64,000 bases of DNA from Schistosoma haematobium (Eukaryota; Platyhelminthes; Trematoda; Strigeidida; Schistosomatidae): assembly GCF_000699445.3 (NCBI RefSeq), contig NC_067195.1:56400465-56464464 (forward strand), given 5' to 3'. Each line of letters opens with the position of its first letter. Positions within the stretch are counted from its first letter, which is position 1. Below the pieces are notes generated by a model that made no database searches, was not told the DNA's origin, and worked only from the letters and a program-made list of their open reading frames with translations. A program made the translations under genes and the position numbers. This document shows, piece by piece, positions 23,152 through 34,674 of the stretch.

Positions 23152-23447
23152 TGGCTATCAGAACTCAGTAGCTGAGTGAATAACCCGATGGCATTTGAAA
23201 CGAATTATAGTGGGTTCTAGTTTCAGAGAGTGAACATCAATTCAGATGCAGGTTCATCCATCTGATAAGTCTCAAATAGGACGAAACCGACGTCCTAGAT
23301 TCCACAGCTATCCACTATCAGTATTTTCTTAAAATGCAATATCAAGGCAATACGAGCAGTATGCGCATATAAGCGTTATGAGATTGATCATTCGCAGTCT
23401 TAAACATCAATGTGAAGATTCAAGTAAACAATACCAAGTGAATTTAT
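23152..23447 (+). mobile_element. Family A copy, near full length, ribozyme dead
   Basis: Head (23161-23225), ribozyme region (23257-23299) and the complete downstream body to AATACCAAGTGAATTTA. The core reads CTGATAA, so the invariant G8, the proposed general acid, is A. GAAA and the GTC are kept. No activity is expected. Confidence 0.7.
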
Positions 23448-24914
23448 GCTAATGATTATTAATTTCGAATTAAATGAATAAATTTTCGTTGATTCAATAA
23501 ACAACTGACGAGAAGATATGATATGTAAGGAAATTTTCAAATGTAACTCTTCCCTGTAACCATTGTAGATTTGTATCCACAACTTTGAAAAAGATCATAT
23601 TTTTCCGAAGTCTCAAAATTGTATCACTTGATATCATATCCCAAGAAGTTATCACTGATATATTGACAATGTATACATCGTATAACAATATAAGACTAGG
23701 CAAATGAAATTCAGATACTATTTAGTGATGAATATTATGTTGCGTAGTTAATGATCAACAATAGAATTACTAAAGTAACCTATGATACATACTCATAAGG
23801 TTTGACAATTAATACTTTTGACTGAGGATAAACTCCACTATCGTTCGCCATTTTGACCTTGCACCTAGAAGCCAATCAAAACGAGGTGCAAATTCTTATT
23901 TACGGTGCCGTAACTCACACACACCAATTAATTCTACAATAGATTATTCCCAAATACCTACATTAGGATGACTAAATAAAGGAATTACTGACTACGACAC
24001 TCCTTGATGATTAAACAACCTGGAGTTTATCCACACTCATAATTCCAGTTTACCACATTAATTACTTAATGATTGTAATAAACATGTATAATCCCAAATA
24101 AGACGAAACACGTGTCTTTAATTCCACTGTTACCCAGCACACATCACTGCTTATAAGATATAGAATAGTTAAGCTCTGCTTTCATTGTTAATTCGTGTTA
24201 AATATAACTTGGTCACAATTTAGAATTATGGACAAAAATGTTTAGTCATGAGTTATTTGGAAGTTTAAATATCTAGTTACTTGTATGTCAATAAGTAGAG
24301 CATTTGATGACAATTTTGATATCTTTCGTAGAAATGTATCTTCTAAAAATCTGTTAGTTTTCCTGCAAACTCATCATCAAAGTCAGATACCAATGTGAAA
24401 GCCTATTAAAATGCAATGAGATTTTTTAATATTATAATTAGTAATACTAGTCAATAGGATTAATTAAAAAAGCACTTTATACCGAATACATATCATATTA
24501 GCAAATATAACATATCAAACCATCTACGATTATTTACAAGTTGATATAAGTAAATGTCCCTAAATAACACTACATTTAATGTTCATGTTGAATATCTGGA
24601 AACACATTGAATCAAAGTAGACATTAGTCCAAGAAACAGAAAACACTGTATAGTCATGTAATAAACAATCACTGAGAAACCCAACATAAACCCAAAGTCA
24701 ATCTATGGCATAAATATAAGATCTTCAACTGTAGAAGGCCAGAAAATAATTTCACTTAAGTAATAATACGTTACTAAACGAACCTTGTAATTGTTGTATG
24801 AAGAATTATTTTTCATACAACATTTTAACAATCGTAGATAAACACAAAAAACGTTCAGAAAAGTTTACAAAATTATTTTTATTATAATTTGTATCATTAT
24901 ACAAATATAGAAGT
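23448..24914. other. AT-rich spacer with a family A half-ribozyme
   Basis: At 24091-24150 a stretch ATCCCAAATAAGACGAAACAC then TTCCACTGTTACCCAGC is the 3' half of a family A hammerhead with no 5' half. No genes recognised. Confidence 0.45.
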
Positions 24915-25292
24915 TATCAGAATGGATCATCATATGTTCACAGGTGACTGGTTCCAAGATGATGCCCTAGAGTTCTAGTAAGAAACCGTGACCACTGGAG
25001 TCCAATCCGTGTCGGATAGAGACAGGTATCTACCTCAGACAATGGATGAATGGTTGCACAGCCATTCATGGATCGATGAACGTTAAACATTAACACTGTT
25101 AGATGCTGAGTCAGTGGTCTAGAGGTTAAGCATTCGCTCACGAGACCGAAGATTCTGGGTTTGAATCTCGCATGTGGGACCGTGACTGCGTATTACTGAG
25201 GAGTCCAACACTCGGACGAAACGGACATCTAGTGCTTCAAGGTTTTCAATCGTAGTCTAGCTTACATCGACTTATGAACTCAACTATTAAAA
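24915..25292 (+). mobile_element. Family B copy, full length
   Basis: Runs from the start of the leader (GTTATCAGAATGG, then a GGTGACTGG block) through the A-box region (25110-25129), B box GGGTTTGAATC (25158-25168), the ribozyme and the tail to AACTCAACTATTAAA. One of the few copies here in simple order, without a foldback. Confidence 0.75.
25190..25235 (+). ncRNA. Hammerhead ribozyme (family B) with changed stem I
   Basis: CTGAGGA, stem II GTCC/GGAC and GAAA are intact. Stem I is GTATTA/TAGTGC instead of GCACTG/CAGTGC and still forms six pairs through A-U and G-U combinations. Stem III has one C-A mismatch. Predicted cleavage after C25229. Confidence 0.6.
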
Positions 25293-25721
25293 TATGAAAT
25301 TATTAATTATTTAAATAATCATGTTTTAATAGTTGTCATTCACTTTACAATTTATTATGAATGATTTCTAATCTAACAGAATTGATTGACTAACACAAAT
25401 GGAGAGTTTAAATAAAAAGATATTTTATTTTACTTTTTCTTAAAACTAATTGTTATTTAAATGACATTTTCTAAGAAAATATTTATTCTGCTTTTTTATT
25501 GAAAACATTGTGTCTAACTTCATTTTTTGACCATTCAAATGTTATAATTCCCATGTGTTCAAGTTTCTTCAATCATTTAAACAAAGTTAAAAACGATCAT
25601 TTTCCCAAACTATGATAGATTTGAATTACTTCTTTTTATTTTGTTTATCTAAAAATAAATGACCAATTCTGTTTATTTTGAATTTTATATGGACTTAGGA
25701 CAAAACCCGAACGGTCTAAGT
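25293..25721. other. AT-rich spacer
   Basis: Nothing recognised. Confidence 0.4.
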
Positions 25722-26037
25722 AAAGATGGATAGTTGCTAGCAGTGGAATCCAAGACGTGCGTTTCGTCCTATTTGGAACTCTTCAGCTAGATGTGCCTGC
25801 ACACCACAGTTAATGTTTACTCTGGGACTAAAACCCAGTATTTTTCGCTTCTAATGATATCATGTTATCCACATAGCTACTGAATCCTGATGGCTATCAC
25901 TCCTTAGAATGCATGTAAGTTAAGACAATACCGAGGCAATCCGCATAGCATGCACATATGCCAATCAGAGACAGATCAGTTTCAGTCATAAACATCAATG
26001 GGAATATTCAAGTAAGCAATAACAAGTGAATGTAAAC
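25722..26037. mobile_element. Family A foldback with intact ribozyme
   Basis: 25722-25905 is the minus-orientation ribozyme and tRNA-like head. From about 25905 the sequence turns into the plus-orientation downstream body (AAGACAATACCGAGGCAATC to AACAAGTGAATGTAA). The turn-round lies close to GAATGCATGTAAGTTAAG. Confidence 0.65.
25749..25791 (-). ncRNA. Hammerhead ribozyme (family A), probably competent
   Basis: CTGAAGA, GAAA, stem III ACG-CA-CGT and GTC are all present. Stem I TCTAG/TTGGA pairs throughout using G-U wobbles, and stem II has four pairs with one wobble. Confidence 0.65.
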
Positions 26038-26736
26038 CTAAACGTTGTTTAAAAATACTCACCCTGTGTGGCGAACTCAAAATGGATAAAAAAATCATTT
26101 GAAATTATCAAAATACAGTAAAAAAAATCTGCTTTTCTGAAATGCCTGGATTTACAACCAAACCTTTATATCCTCTGGAAATCACTGATTGTAGTTCATT
26201 TATTTTAATAATAAAAATCAATAGTGTGAGGGAAAATTTCCTCTTATTTTCAATGTGTTCTACTAAGAAATTCTCCCTCCTCCCAGCAACATTAATGACG
26301 TAAATGAATGCGAAAATACATGTCATTTTACTTTCTCTCTATTAATTTATTAATCAGTTGATTGTTCTCTATATTTTCTATTATGGTTGTTTAACTTACA
26401 CTTAAACGTTTTCTTTTTCAATCAACTGATCATTCTAAGTGTGATATTCCATTTATAGTTACCACGTTTGTTATTATTTCTGAAGAAATTATTAACTTAC
26501 TGAAATCAATAACTTGGAATACATAGCTCAAACAAATGATTTACTTATTGTTTCATTTGAATATAATAATATTCGGATACTATTCGAGCTCTTTTTCCCT
26601 TTTATTTTGTCTGTTATAACAAACTTTGTGAAAATGAATGTTTAAAAATGAAATTAAGTTCAAGTTGTACCTCTAATAAGCATAAAACTTATTCGGTTGA
26701 AGATCACTCGTTAGCTGTTTACTAAAAAATTAAATT
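26038..26736. other. AT-rich spacer
   Basis: The minus-strand frame 26108-26326 has no recognisable domain. No repeat seen. Confidence 0.4.
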
Positions 26737-27193
26737 AGAAGGGGTTTAGTGTGGATTTTAGAAATTTAAATAGTTGAAATCATAAGTCAATTAAAGCTAG
26801 ACCACTATGGAATATCTGGAAGCACTAGACGGCCGTTTCGTCCTATTGTAAGAGATTCCTCAGCAACGCTCATCGAGGACCTCGACTCGCGGGATTAGAA
26901 CTCAGGACCTATCAGCCTCGCGCGCGAGCGCTTAAACATTAGACCACTGAGCCTGCATCGAACGGTATTAGTGTCTCACTTCAAACAATCCACGAAATTG
27001 AGCCACTGTAGACCATTGTCTTCAATGAGCTGATATCTCACAGCAGTAGAGTTCAACGAGGTCTGATATGTCTTGGGTTCGAATCTCTCGTAGGACGGGA
27101 TCATGGATGCGCACTGCCAAGTAGTCCCATACTAGGACGAAACGGCCGTCCAGTGCTTCCAGGTTGACTCATGATTTCAACTATTGAAATGAC
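26737..27193. mobile_element. Family B foldback with two opposed heads
   Basis: Minus-orientation unit (tail 26737-26818, ribozyme, B box rc of 26893-26903, leader to about 27050) fused to plus-orientation sequence from about 27066 (second B box GGGTTCGAATC at 27074-27084, ribozyme, tail). The first ribozyme keeps CTGAGGA and GAAA with a weak stem I. In the second, CTGAGGAG has become CCAAGTAG and is dead. Confidence 0.7.
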
Positions 27194-27499
27194 AAGCTAA
27201 ATATCAACGAATGTTCATGAATTGATTTATAGTTTTGAAATTCACATTTGAAAAAAAGGGGACTTACATCATTCTTTTAATTTATTAAATTGATTGTCAA
27301 CAATCTTTAAATGAATCCATGTATAAGAAATAAAATTAGGATAAAATTTTGGTAGACATTTTCTGATTTTCTTTGAGTAAAATAGAAAAATATTTTTCAT
27401 TCGTGTTTTTACAAAATACATTTTATTTGAAATACAAGGTCAATGCATTTGACAGTTTGCCTGCTTCTGAGAAAAACTATGTATACTTATTTGAACACA
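27194..27499. other. AT-rich spacer
   Basis: The frame 27373-27588 overlaps the probable 3' UTR of the next element and is not supported as a gene. Confidence 0.4.
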
Positions 27500-28640
27500 T
27501 AAATATTGGTACAAGGAGGAACCAGATACATATGCGCCACACAATAACAATGAGAATGGGAAGACATAAAAATGCAAGGTGCGCATAAAACGAAAAAAGG
27601 ACAATAACGACCGCAAATTAGTGTATGCTAGTGAAATAATAATAATAATGGGGGAGACAGAAAGGTAAAACCAGAAAGAATTCTTTCAGTTAAGGAAGTT
27701 ACGGTCACTTTTTATGAAGAAAGTAAAAGAAGGTTACAGCAGGATCGCCACTGGCTTCTAGCCATTGTGTTACACCATCTCTAGGAACCCAACCAGGGAG
27801 TCGTGAAGGACCAACACAAGCCAGCCCTTTGTGGCTTTCTTCCAAACCACGACACCATGTCATACACTGACCACCTCTCCGCTTTTTCCAGCCAGTTCTA
27901 GAGTCGGCAAATAATGCGCGACGTGGAATTCTCTGGGACGACATTCGTAGAACATGTCCAAGCCACCGAAGTCGATATTTCAAGATTGTGACACCAATTG
28001 GATTATCGTCTCTGTGCTCGAACACACGATGCCGAACCTCTGTATTACTAACATGGTGTTGCCACTGGATGTCAGCAATCCTTCAGAGACAACGATGATC
28101 AAACACAGAGGGTCGTCTAACATCTTCAACTCGGAGAGGCCAGGTTCCACAAGCATAAAGCGAGACTGTTCTCACCGACACGTTGTAGATCCGATCTTTT
28201 ACAGCCAGACTAACATCACGAAGGCGCCAAAGATGGCCCAGATTGGCATAAGCCGCTCTGGCTTTCATCATACGTGCATTGATCTCATCACTCACGTCAC
28301 AACCAGCACTTATGCAGCTACCTAGATACACGAAGTTCTAGACTACTTCTATCTGCTCACCACCGAGGATGAGTACAGGATTAGAGTCCAGCCAGTCTTG
28401 TAGAAGTACTTTGCTTCTCGCGAGTCAATCTTTCTCAGGTTTTGAATAGCGTACGAAGTATGGTGGAAGTCAAAAGTTTGGATGCAATCGGAAGTAGACT
28501 TATCCCCCGATAGTTTTTACAGGAGCGAAGTGAACCCTTTTTAAAGATAGGGACAACTATTGACTCATTCCATGATGTTGGAAAACTCTCTAGCTCCCAA
28601 ATTTTGTAAACAAGGTAGTCAGTTCTTTAACCAGAAATAT
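27500..28640 (-). mobile_element. RTE-like LINE with internal deletion
   Basis: Minus-strand non-LTR element related to those at 42.8 and 46.9 kb. From 5' to 3' it holds the start of the RT domain (about 28640-28440), a junction near 28425, the post-RT region (28420-28085) and the C-terminal WLGHVLRM region (28025-27705), then a 3' UTR to about 27500. The 5' end is truncated and the 3' boundary is approximate. Confidence 0.75.
27705..28640 (-). pseudogene. RTE-like reverse transcriptase, palm region deleted
   Basis: The upstream part encodes VVPIFKKGSLRSCKNYRGIS-like sequence. At about 28425 it jumps to SKVLLQDWLDSNPVLILGGE-like sequence, skipping the catalytic D, GVRQGCPLSP and YADD motifs. 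After that come YLGSCISAGCDVSDEINAR, a WPLRVEDVRRPSVFDHRCL block (starting near 28140), and GHVLRMSSQRIPRRALF with a basic GWKKRRGGQ. Frameshifts separate the pieces. It cannot make an enzyme. Confidence 0.75.
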
Positions 28641-29439
28641 AAGCCAGAATTGCCTGTTCTTTTTAACACCAACAAGAAGATGCGTCACTATATAGTTTTA
28701 CTTCGGTAAAATTAATAGTCAACTGGCCGTGATTATGTCGAATTGAAGACTGTTTATGATATTCATTCAGCTTTACCGTGATTTATTATTTTTAAGCCTC
28801 ATGAAATGGAAGAAGTTTCTGTATTGCACAAGATGAGACTTGAACTATTTATGTAGAAGAAATATATTCTATCTTTGTTTCAACATAACCCAATAACTTA
28901 TTACTACCATAAATTTTATATTTGCTCTTCGTACATTGTTTTTTCTCAAAATAAGCCTTCTTTAAAGTTTTGTTTTTTTGATGCTCTTTGTCACTGTAAT
29001 TTTATTTAAGTAACCTCACCCATGTACACTGGAATTGCTTGTTCGTCCATAACTTTAACTCTATCCCCTTAATTACACTAATTTTTAATAGTTAGGTAAC
29101 ACTTTTTTGTAACCTTCTAAGCACCATAACACAGTAATATAAACCTTGTAATTATATTATTATGAATAAATATCCTTTAAATAACCTAAAAGAATTAAGG
29201 GCTTTCTTTTACACATGTTATTGTTTATGTTAATGTACAACAGGATAATAAATGTAAGAAATTGATTCTTGTTTTCACTGATATTCATTTATTCTCCAAT
29301 TAACCAAAGATTTCTTAGAGTCTGTACTTGTTCGACAATATTAATTATGAAAATGAGACATATAATTTAGTCAAAGTTTATTATAGATAGCTGAAGCATA
29401 TTTTGGACTCGTAATTTGAGATAATATCTCACATGTATA
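28641..29439. other. AT-rich spacer
   Basis: No gene or known repeat seen. Confidence 0.4.
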
Positions 29440-29672
29440 TCAGTCAGCGTCAACTTGGAATCCTGAAGGGAAACGTAAAAGAGGAAGATCAAAGAACACA
29501 CTGCATCGAGAATTGGAAGCAGACATCAAAAGGATGAACAGCAACTGGAAACAACTGGAGACGATTGCTCAGGACAGAGTTTGATGCAGAATGTTGGTGG
29601 ACGGCCAACACTCCTCCATGAAGGGTAACAGGCGTAAGTAAGTGAATAAGTAAGTAAGTAATTTCAGTCAGT
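29440..29672 (+). mobile_element. RTE-like (SR2 type) 3' fragment
   Basis: Encodes the last about 60 residues ([15 protein letters not shown], then DRV) and ends in (TAAG)n. A TGA replaces the usual GGW codons after RV; the same defect is present in the inverted copy at 30.7 kb. Confidence 0.75.
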
Positions 29673-30190
29673 CAAATGTATGCATTCGTATGTATGAATT
29701 ATTCTCAACTAATCATTTCAATTTCTTACTGTCTGTATACCGTTAATCCATTATTTAACATATAGTTTGAAATTAGGAAAACAATAAATGGTTTTCAATG
29801 AAAAACGAATGGATAACAACATTCATGTATGAAATTAAACAAATAACTGCTAGTCATAATTTAAACAAAATCCAATATAGATTTATAGGGTTGTTGTTAA
29901 ATGCTTTATTCATTGTTAAGTAAAATATGAACATATATGCATCAAAGTTAGATTTGCTAACCGAATTTACAATTATGTTTTATCATAATTATAAACTATT
30001 CTGAACATTAAACATAATAAGTTAGATAATTACAGGAGCATAAAAACTGTCTATGCTGTACATGAGTTAATGTTCAATTCTATTGATAATTAATGTATCT
30101 TGTCATGTTAATTATTCAGTCAGTTAATTGAAATGTTTAACCGACAGACAGATTAGCCTATTTCTAATTTCATAATAACTAGTTATTTTT
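29673..30190. other. AT-rich spacer
   Basis: Nothing recognised. Confidence 0.4.
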
Positions 30191-30290
30191 TAGTTGGTTA
30201 TATGGTTGTAGCTTAGTGATTAAGGCTTTCGACATTTAATTACTAGATTGTAGATTCAAGTCCTATTCCAATTACTTTGGTTTGAAAAGC
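30191..30290 (+). other. tRNA-like remnant
   Basis: TAGCTTAGTGATTAAGGC (30209-30226) resembles an A box with D-arm, and AGATTCAAGTCC (about 30252-30263) a B box. The cloverleaf does not close. Probably an old tRNA-derived SINE head rather than a tRNA gene. Confidence 0.35.
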
Positions 30291-30677
30291 CATTCAGTAT
30301 CATTAGTCTTTGAACAAAGATTGTGTTTTCAAGTCAAATATGAGAATGAGTACTACATAAATTAGTTCTTTCATAATAAGATTTAACTAATAAACTAATT
30401 ACTTCACGAATATTTGTTTGTTTTCGGTATTTATAAATTAATTCCTCAATATAAGCCAGTTAATAAGCCATGTGAAATCAAGGAAAAGTGAACAGTTGCA
30501 TATGTTTTTGTCTAAAACTTTTCAAAGGTCATCATAGATGGTGCTAAGTATAAATAGACTAATTTTTTTGAAGAAAACCTTTTATCATGGTTCTCTGATA
30601 TTCATCATACAGTTAGTACTTTTCACTTTAAGTGGCTAAATATCTATGAAACATTTCTTCCGGAGTTACTTATCATC

Positions 30678-30885
30678 TACTTACTTACGCCTGTTACCCT
30701 TCGTGGAGGAGCATGGGCCGACCACCAGCATTCTGCATCAAACTCTATCCTGAGCAATCGTCTCCAGTTGTTTCCAGTTGCTATTCATCCTTTTGATGTG
30801 TGCTTCCAATTCTCGATGCAGTGTGTTCTTTGATCTTCCTCTTTTACGTTTTCCTTCAGAATTACAAGTTAGCGCTGATTTACAG
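30678..30885 (-). mobile_element. RTE-like (SR2 type) 3' fragment, inverted partner
   Basis: Same about 200-bp C-terminal segment as 29440-29672 but on the minus strand. It carries the same TGA and ends in CTTA repeats on the plus strand. The two copies clearly come from one defective source or from a local inverted duplication. Confidence 0.75.
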
Positions 30886-31191
30886 TGTTACTTATACACC
30901 CGAAATAATAATATAAAAGTATAAAACGACACACAAAGAGATTTGTTCATAGTAAGTTTGTATGTAAAAGGATATAACTTGAAGTCAGAAAAATGACACC
31001 CTGAAAAGCAATAACTTAAACGTATTTTTTGTTATTATAATAGAACAATTCAACGACTTACTTTATAAATGAATAGTTTAATAAACTAATTTTAAAAGAT
31101 CAATTTATTATCAAAAAATTTCGTACAATTTCGAAGAACCTCTTCAGTAAAACTGAACATACACATAGTTCCATTTATCATTTTGAAAAAA

Positions 31192-31316
31192 GCAAAAACA
31201 AAGATTCTAGCAGAATAGCATGAATTCATTTTAATTTGTAGGTTCTCGTCAGCTACTTACAAGAACCAACGAAATAAAATGAATTCATGCTATTCTGTTA
31301 GAATCTTTATTCTTGC
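31192..31316. repeat. Near-perfect hairpin, about 45-bp arms
   Basis: Left arm 31192-31236 and right arm 31271-31316 are reverse complements with about four or five mismatches; their centre is GCAGAATAGCATGAATTC. The 34-base spacer has an inner GGTTCT/AGAACC match. No frame uses it. Confidence 0.85.
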
Positions 31317-31755
31317 TCTTCTCAAGACTAAACAGTTTTAAAATTGTTGTATTTAAAAATATCGCTGAAGATCCATTCTGTCCTAGTTGCAAACAATATC
31401 TTAGCAATTCAAATGGCATTAATAAAGAGATATCACTTACAATACCAGTCATTCCGTATGTCAGATGTTATCATTTTAAAAACGTCAGAATAAGATGTTA
31501 TAAATGTAATTTTTGTTTAATATTTGTCATGGTAACTTGTTCATCAAGAGGCATAGAAGTGATCGATTCAATCTTGTATAGATTTGTATACTTCTAAATA
31601 ATTAAAAAATAGTGTAAAGTATCTGACGTTTAGTGTAGCCTGTAATTCGAAGTGATAGTCCAGTTTCTTATAAAATTTGTCTGTAAAATATACAAAAATC
31701 TTCACAAAATAACTTTATTGAATAAAATCAATAAATCAGATTATTAATTATGTTT
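31317..31755. other. Spacer
   Basis: The plus-strand frame 31313-31597 (94 codons) has paired cysteines (CPSCKQYL and CYKCNFC) that look zinc-ribbon-like. It has no identifiable relatives by eye, so I do not call it a gene. Confidence 0.35.
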
Positions 31756-32071
31756 AGTAGTGGCTAGCAGTGGGCTCAGTAGCTGAGTGGATAACGCGAT
31801 AGCGTTTGAAACGAATGGTACTGGGTTCGAGTCCCAGAGTGAACATCAAGTCTGAGATGCAGGTGCATCCAGCTGACGAGTCCAACATGGGACGAAACGC
31901 GCATCCTGGATTCCACTACTAGCCACTACCCATCATTGCCTACAAAAAGCTTGTGAATTAAGGCAGTATCAAGGTATACGCACAGTATGCACGTATGCCA
32001 ATAACAGACTGATCAGTTTCAGTCTTAAACCTCAATGGTAAGATACAAGCAAAACAATACCAAGTGAAATT
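31756..32071 (+). mobile_element. Family A copy, near consensus, foldback start
   Basis: The start AGTAGTGGCTAGCAGTGG (31756-31773) is the inverse of the unit's own motif CCACTACTAGCCACTAC (31914-31930). The tRNA-like head follows, with a perfect T-stem CTGGGTTCGAGTCCCAG (31821-31837), then the ribozyme and the full downstream body to AATACCAAGTGAAAT. Confidence 0.8.
31868..31910 (+). ncRNA. Hammerhead ribozyme (family A), near consensus
   Basis: Stem I TCCAG/CTGGA is perfect and stem II GTCC/GGAC is perfect; CTGACGA and GAAA are intact. The cleavage triplet is ATC instead of GTC, which is still allowed by the NUH rule but costs one pair in stem III. Confidence 0.7.
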
Positions 32072-32849
32072 AGAAATCATTAACGTTTAGATAAAATCTT
32101 ATCAAATATATGTACACTTAATTAGAAACTCTGTTACTTACACAATTTCTTCAAGATAATTATAACTTCATCTGAATGTGAAAATCGACATTCCTATTAC
32201 AAGTTAAAAATATCAAACATCAAGTATCAAGTTTATTTTAACAACCTATTTATTATAATATTCCATTGTTAGAACATTTTGCTTTTCATAAGTGTTAAAT
32301 GTTTACTAAAACATTTCCGGTTCATACTCATCATGTTTCAGACCAAGTTCACTGATATCATATGAAGGTCTACATTGGCATATTTCGATGTGTGTCTTAC
32401 AAAGTAGTAATGAACTGAACGATCATTTGACTGAACGAATAATATGAATATACGAATTTTTTAGCAATCAAAAGACTTCACATGCAAAAGTCTCTCAAGA
32501 TTTACCTACAACTACAACAATAAAGGTGGATCCATGTTTTGTATTCATGAACTAATCATTTGACCATGAAGACTAATTATAATTATTTAACTAAAAATAA
32601 CCATAAAAATAGTATCATCAATAAATGACGAAGAACAAAATCTGTCACGACATTTTCATATAGTCTTTATTTAGTTCCTTTAATTCCAGGGTTAACTTAT
32701 GAAACCATCATTTACAGTACATATACTGACTGGAGAAAGTACACTGAAAGGGTTTAGTCTCGATACTTTGGTTTAGTTTCTCAAATCTTCTAAAACTTAT
32801 TGAATACACTTACATTTGTTGAACACACAATAACTATGGTATTCATCAG
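32072..32849. other. AT-rich spacer
   Basis: Nothing recognised. Confidence 0.4.
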
Positions 32850-33650
32850 TTACTTACGACTTGTATCCCAAGTGGAACATAGACTTCTGACCAGGAGACT
32901 TCAACCAACACCGTACTGAACTCTCCTTTTCAGCTCCTTCTAGGTGCTATTCATTAGTTTCGTATCTCCCTCCGATTCCTGGTGCAATTCATTATTTGAT
33001 CTATCTATTTTTTACCTAACGGATTCCACGTTAGAGCTTGTCTAGTGATTCAGTTTGATGAATGTAGTAAGGTACGACCTGTCTACTTCCAGCGTCTTTC
33101 TTAATTCATTCTTCAGATGAAAGCTGGTTTGTCCTCTGCTACAGTAGGTTATCACAAATGGAATCGAGCCAACAGATCTGGAGTATTTTGCATAGACAAC
33201 TTTACAAATACCTGTGTCTTTTAGATGATGAATGTAGTAGTTCTCCAGATTTCCCCTCCGTTTAATGAAGTTCCCTGACATTGGCGTTGAAAATTTTGAC
33301 TTAAGATTTGGCTGAGGGTTATTTCGTATTCCGGATATTCTTCAGTTGTAACAATGATACTTCTGTTTTGTCAGTCCGTGTTTACACAACTGCATCAAAT
33401 CCTCCTTGTTTATCATTGATACTACCTAATTACTTTATCATTTTCACCCGTTCCTGAGTCTCTTCATCAAATGCGATTTGGCTGCTGCTTACTTTGCTGA
33501 ATTACGGGACCTAACTATCTCCCTTGTGAGTATTAAAAGTTACTACTCCAAAGGTTGTCTTCAACTGCATTTATAGCTGTGTACAGAACATAAGGACTAC
33601 GTCGTTCGTGAAGTCCAAATCGTCTAGCAACATCAGCAGTGCAGTCAAAG
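32850..33650 (-). mobile_element. RTE-like (SR2 type) copy, old and decayed
   Basis: The minus strand still shows a ladder of SR2-type blocks. A decayed VARRFGL...RRSPYVLYTAINAV region corresponds to the palm/YADD neighbourhood (about 33640-33560). Then come the LSTN...V region (about 33300), GNLENYY...GICKVVYAKYSRSVGS at 33281-33130 and the C-terminal segment down to about 32860. Many stops and frameshifts. Confidence 0.6.
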
Positions 33651-34439
33651 TCGAAAAAAAGTGTTTAGAATTTTACTTTATTTATATATATTTCTATAAG
33701 AAATAATGATAAACTTAAGATGTGATTTGACTTCGTTATTTCGGAATGATTATAATTTCGATAGAGAAGTATTATACAGTTCTATCTTAAATATATGTGT
33801 ACACGCAATCTTATGCAAATAAGAACAGTAATTAGGACTAATCTGAGAGGTGATAATATGCTAACAAAAGTCGTAATAATGATAAAATTGTATGATGTTT
33901 TTATCAAAACCCATCTTACAGGTATTTTAGTGTGATGTATATATAGATGTATAACACTATTTCCTGACGTCTATGTTAAAACAACTTCACATAATACCCA
34001 CTTGTTCCCACTCCAGAAGTTAGACATGACAAATTCTATAGAGTAAAGTGGTTGTTTCCTACTTAAAAGTATTATTAAAGAAATACAAAACATATGCAAT
34101 GATTTAACATTGTTGTACATTACTGTACAATATATCATATTTTCTATCGTTGACATACCAATTTATTTTATTATATTGATATGTAACTATAGAATTAATG
34201 TTTCAACATATACTTGATAGTTTAGATGAACAAATTCACAATTAGAGACAAGCTAATACACATATACAAAGATGTTATTCATTTACGCTCTAAATAACAT
34301 CTTTTGTTTGACAAATTACGTATATTCATAAGAAAACATCACAAGAGGAAGTCAGGGTAATATAGTTATAAAACTAAAACATAATTATGATAGTAATAGT
34401 AGTTCTAATATTGATAAAATACTGCAATTACAATAGTTA
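33651..34439. other. AT-rich spacer
   Basis: No gene or repeat recognised. Confidence 0.4.
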
Positions 34440-34674
34440 TTACCCAACTGCGTCACAAGACAAGCCCTCACATGGAATCCTGAAGGCCAAAGGAAAAGAG
34501 GAAGACCAAAGAACGCATTACGCCGAGAAATGGAAATAGACATGAGAAAAATCAACAAGAATTGGATGGAACTAGAGAAGAAGGCCCAGGACAGAGTGGG
34601 TTGGAGAATGCTGGTCGGCGGCCTATGCTCCATTAGGAGTAACAGACGTAAGTAAGTAAGTAAGTACAATAGTT
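34440..34674 (+). mobile_element. RTE-like (SR2 type) 3' fragment
   Basis: Encodes the final part of the polyprotein ([20 protein letters not shown], then [11 protein letters not shown]) and ends in (TAAG)n at about 34650-34672. It is truncated on the 5' side inside the QLGNNY-equivalent region. Closest in sequence to the copy at 44.8 kb. Confidence 0.8.

Noticed and set aside
27954..28325. 123-codon plus-strand frame
   Set aside because: Antisense shadow of the RTE-like pseudogene on the minus strand.
30191..30290. Possible tRNA gene
   Set aside because: A- and B-box-like strings are present, but the acceptor and anticodon stems do not form; kept only as a tRNA-like remnant.
31313..31597. 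94-codon frame with CxxC pairs
   Set aside because: The cysteine spacing is suggestive, but there are no further zinc-ribbon features, no splice context and no relatives by eye.
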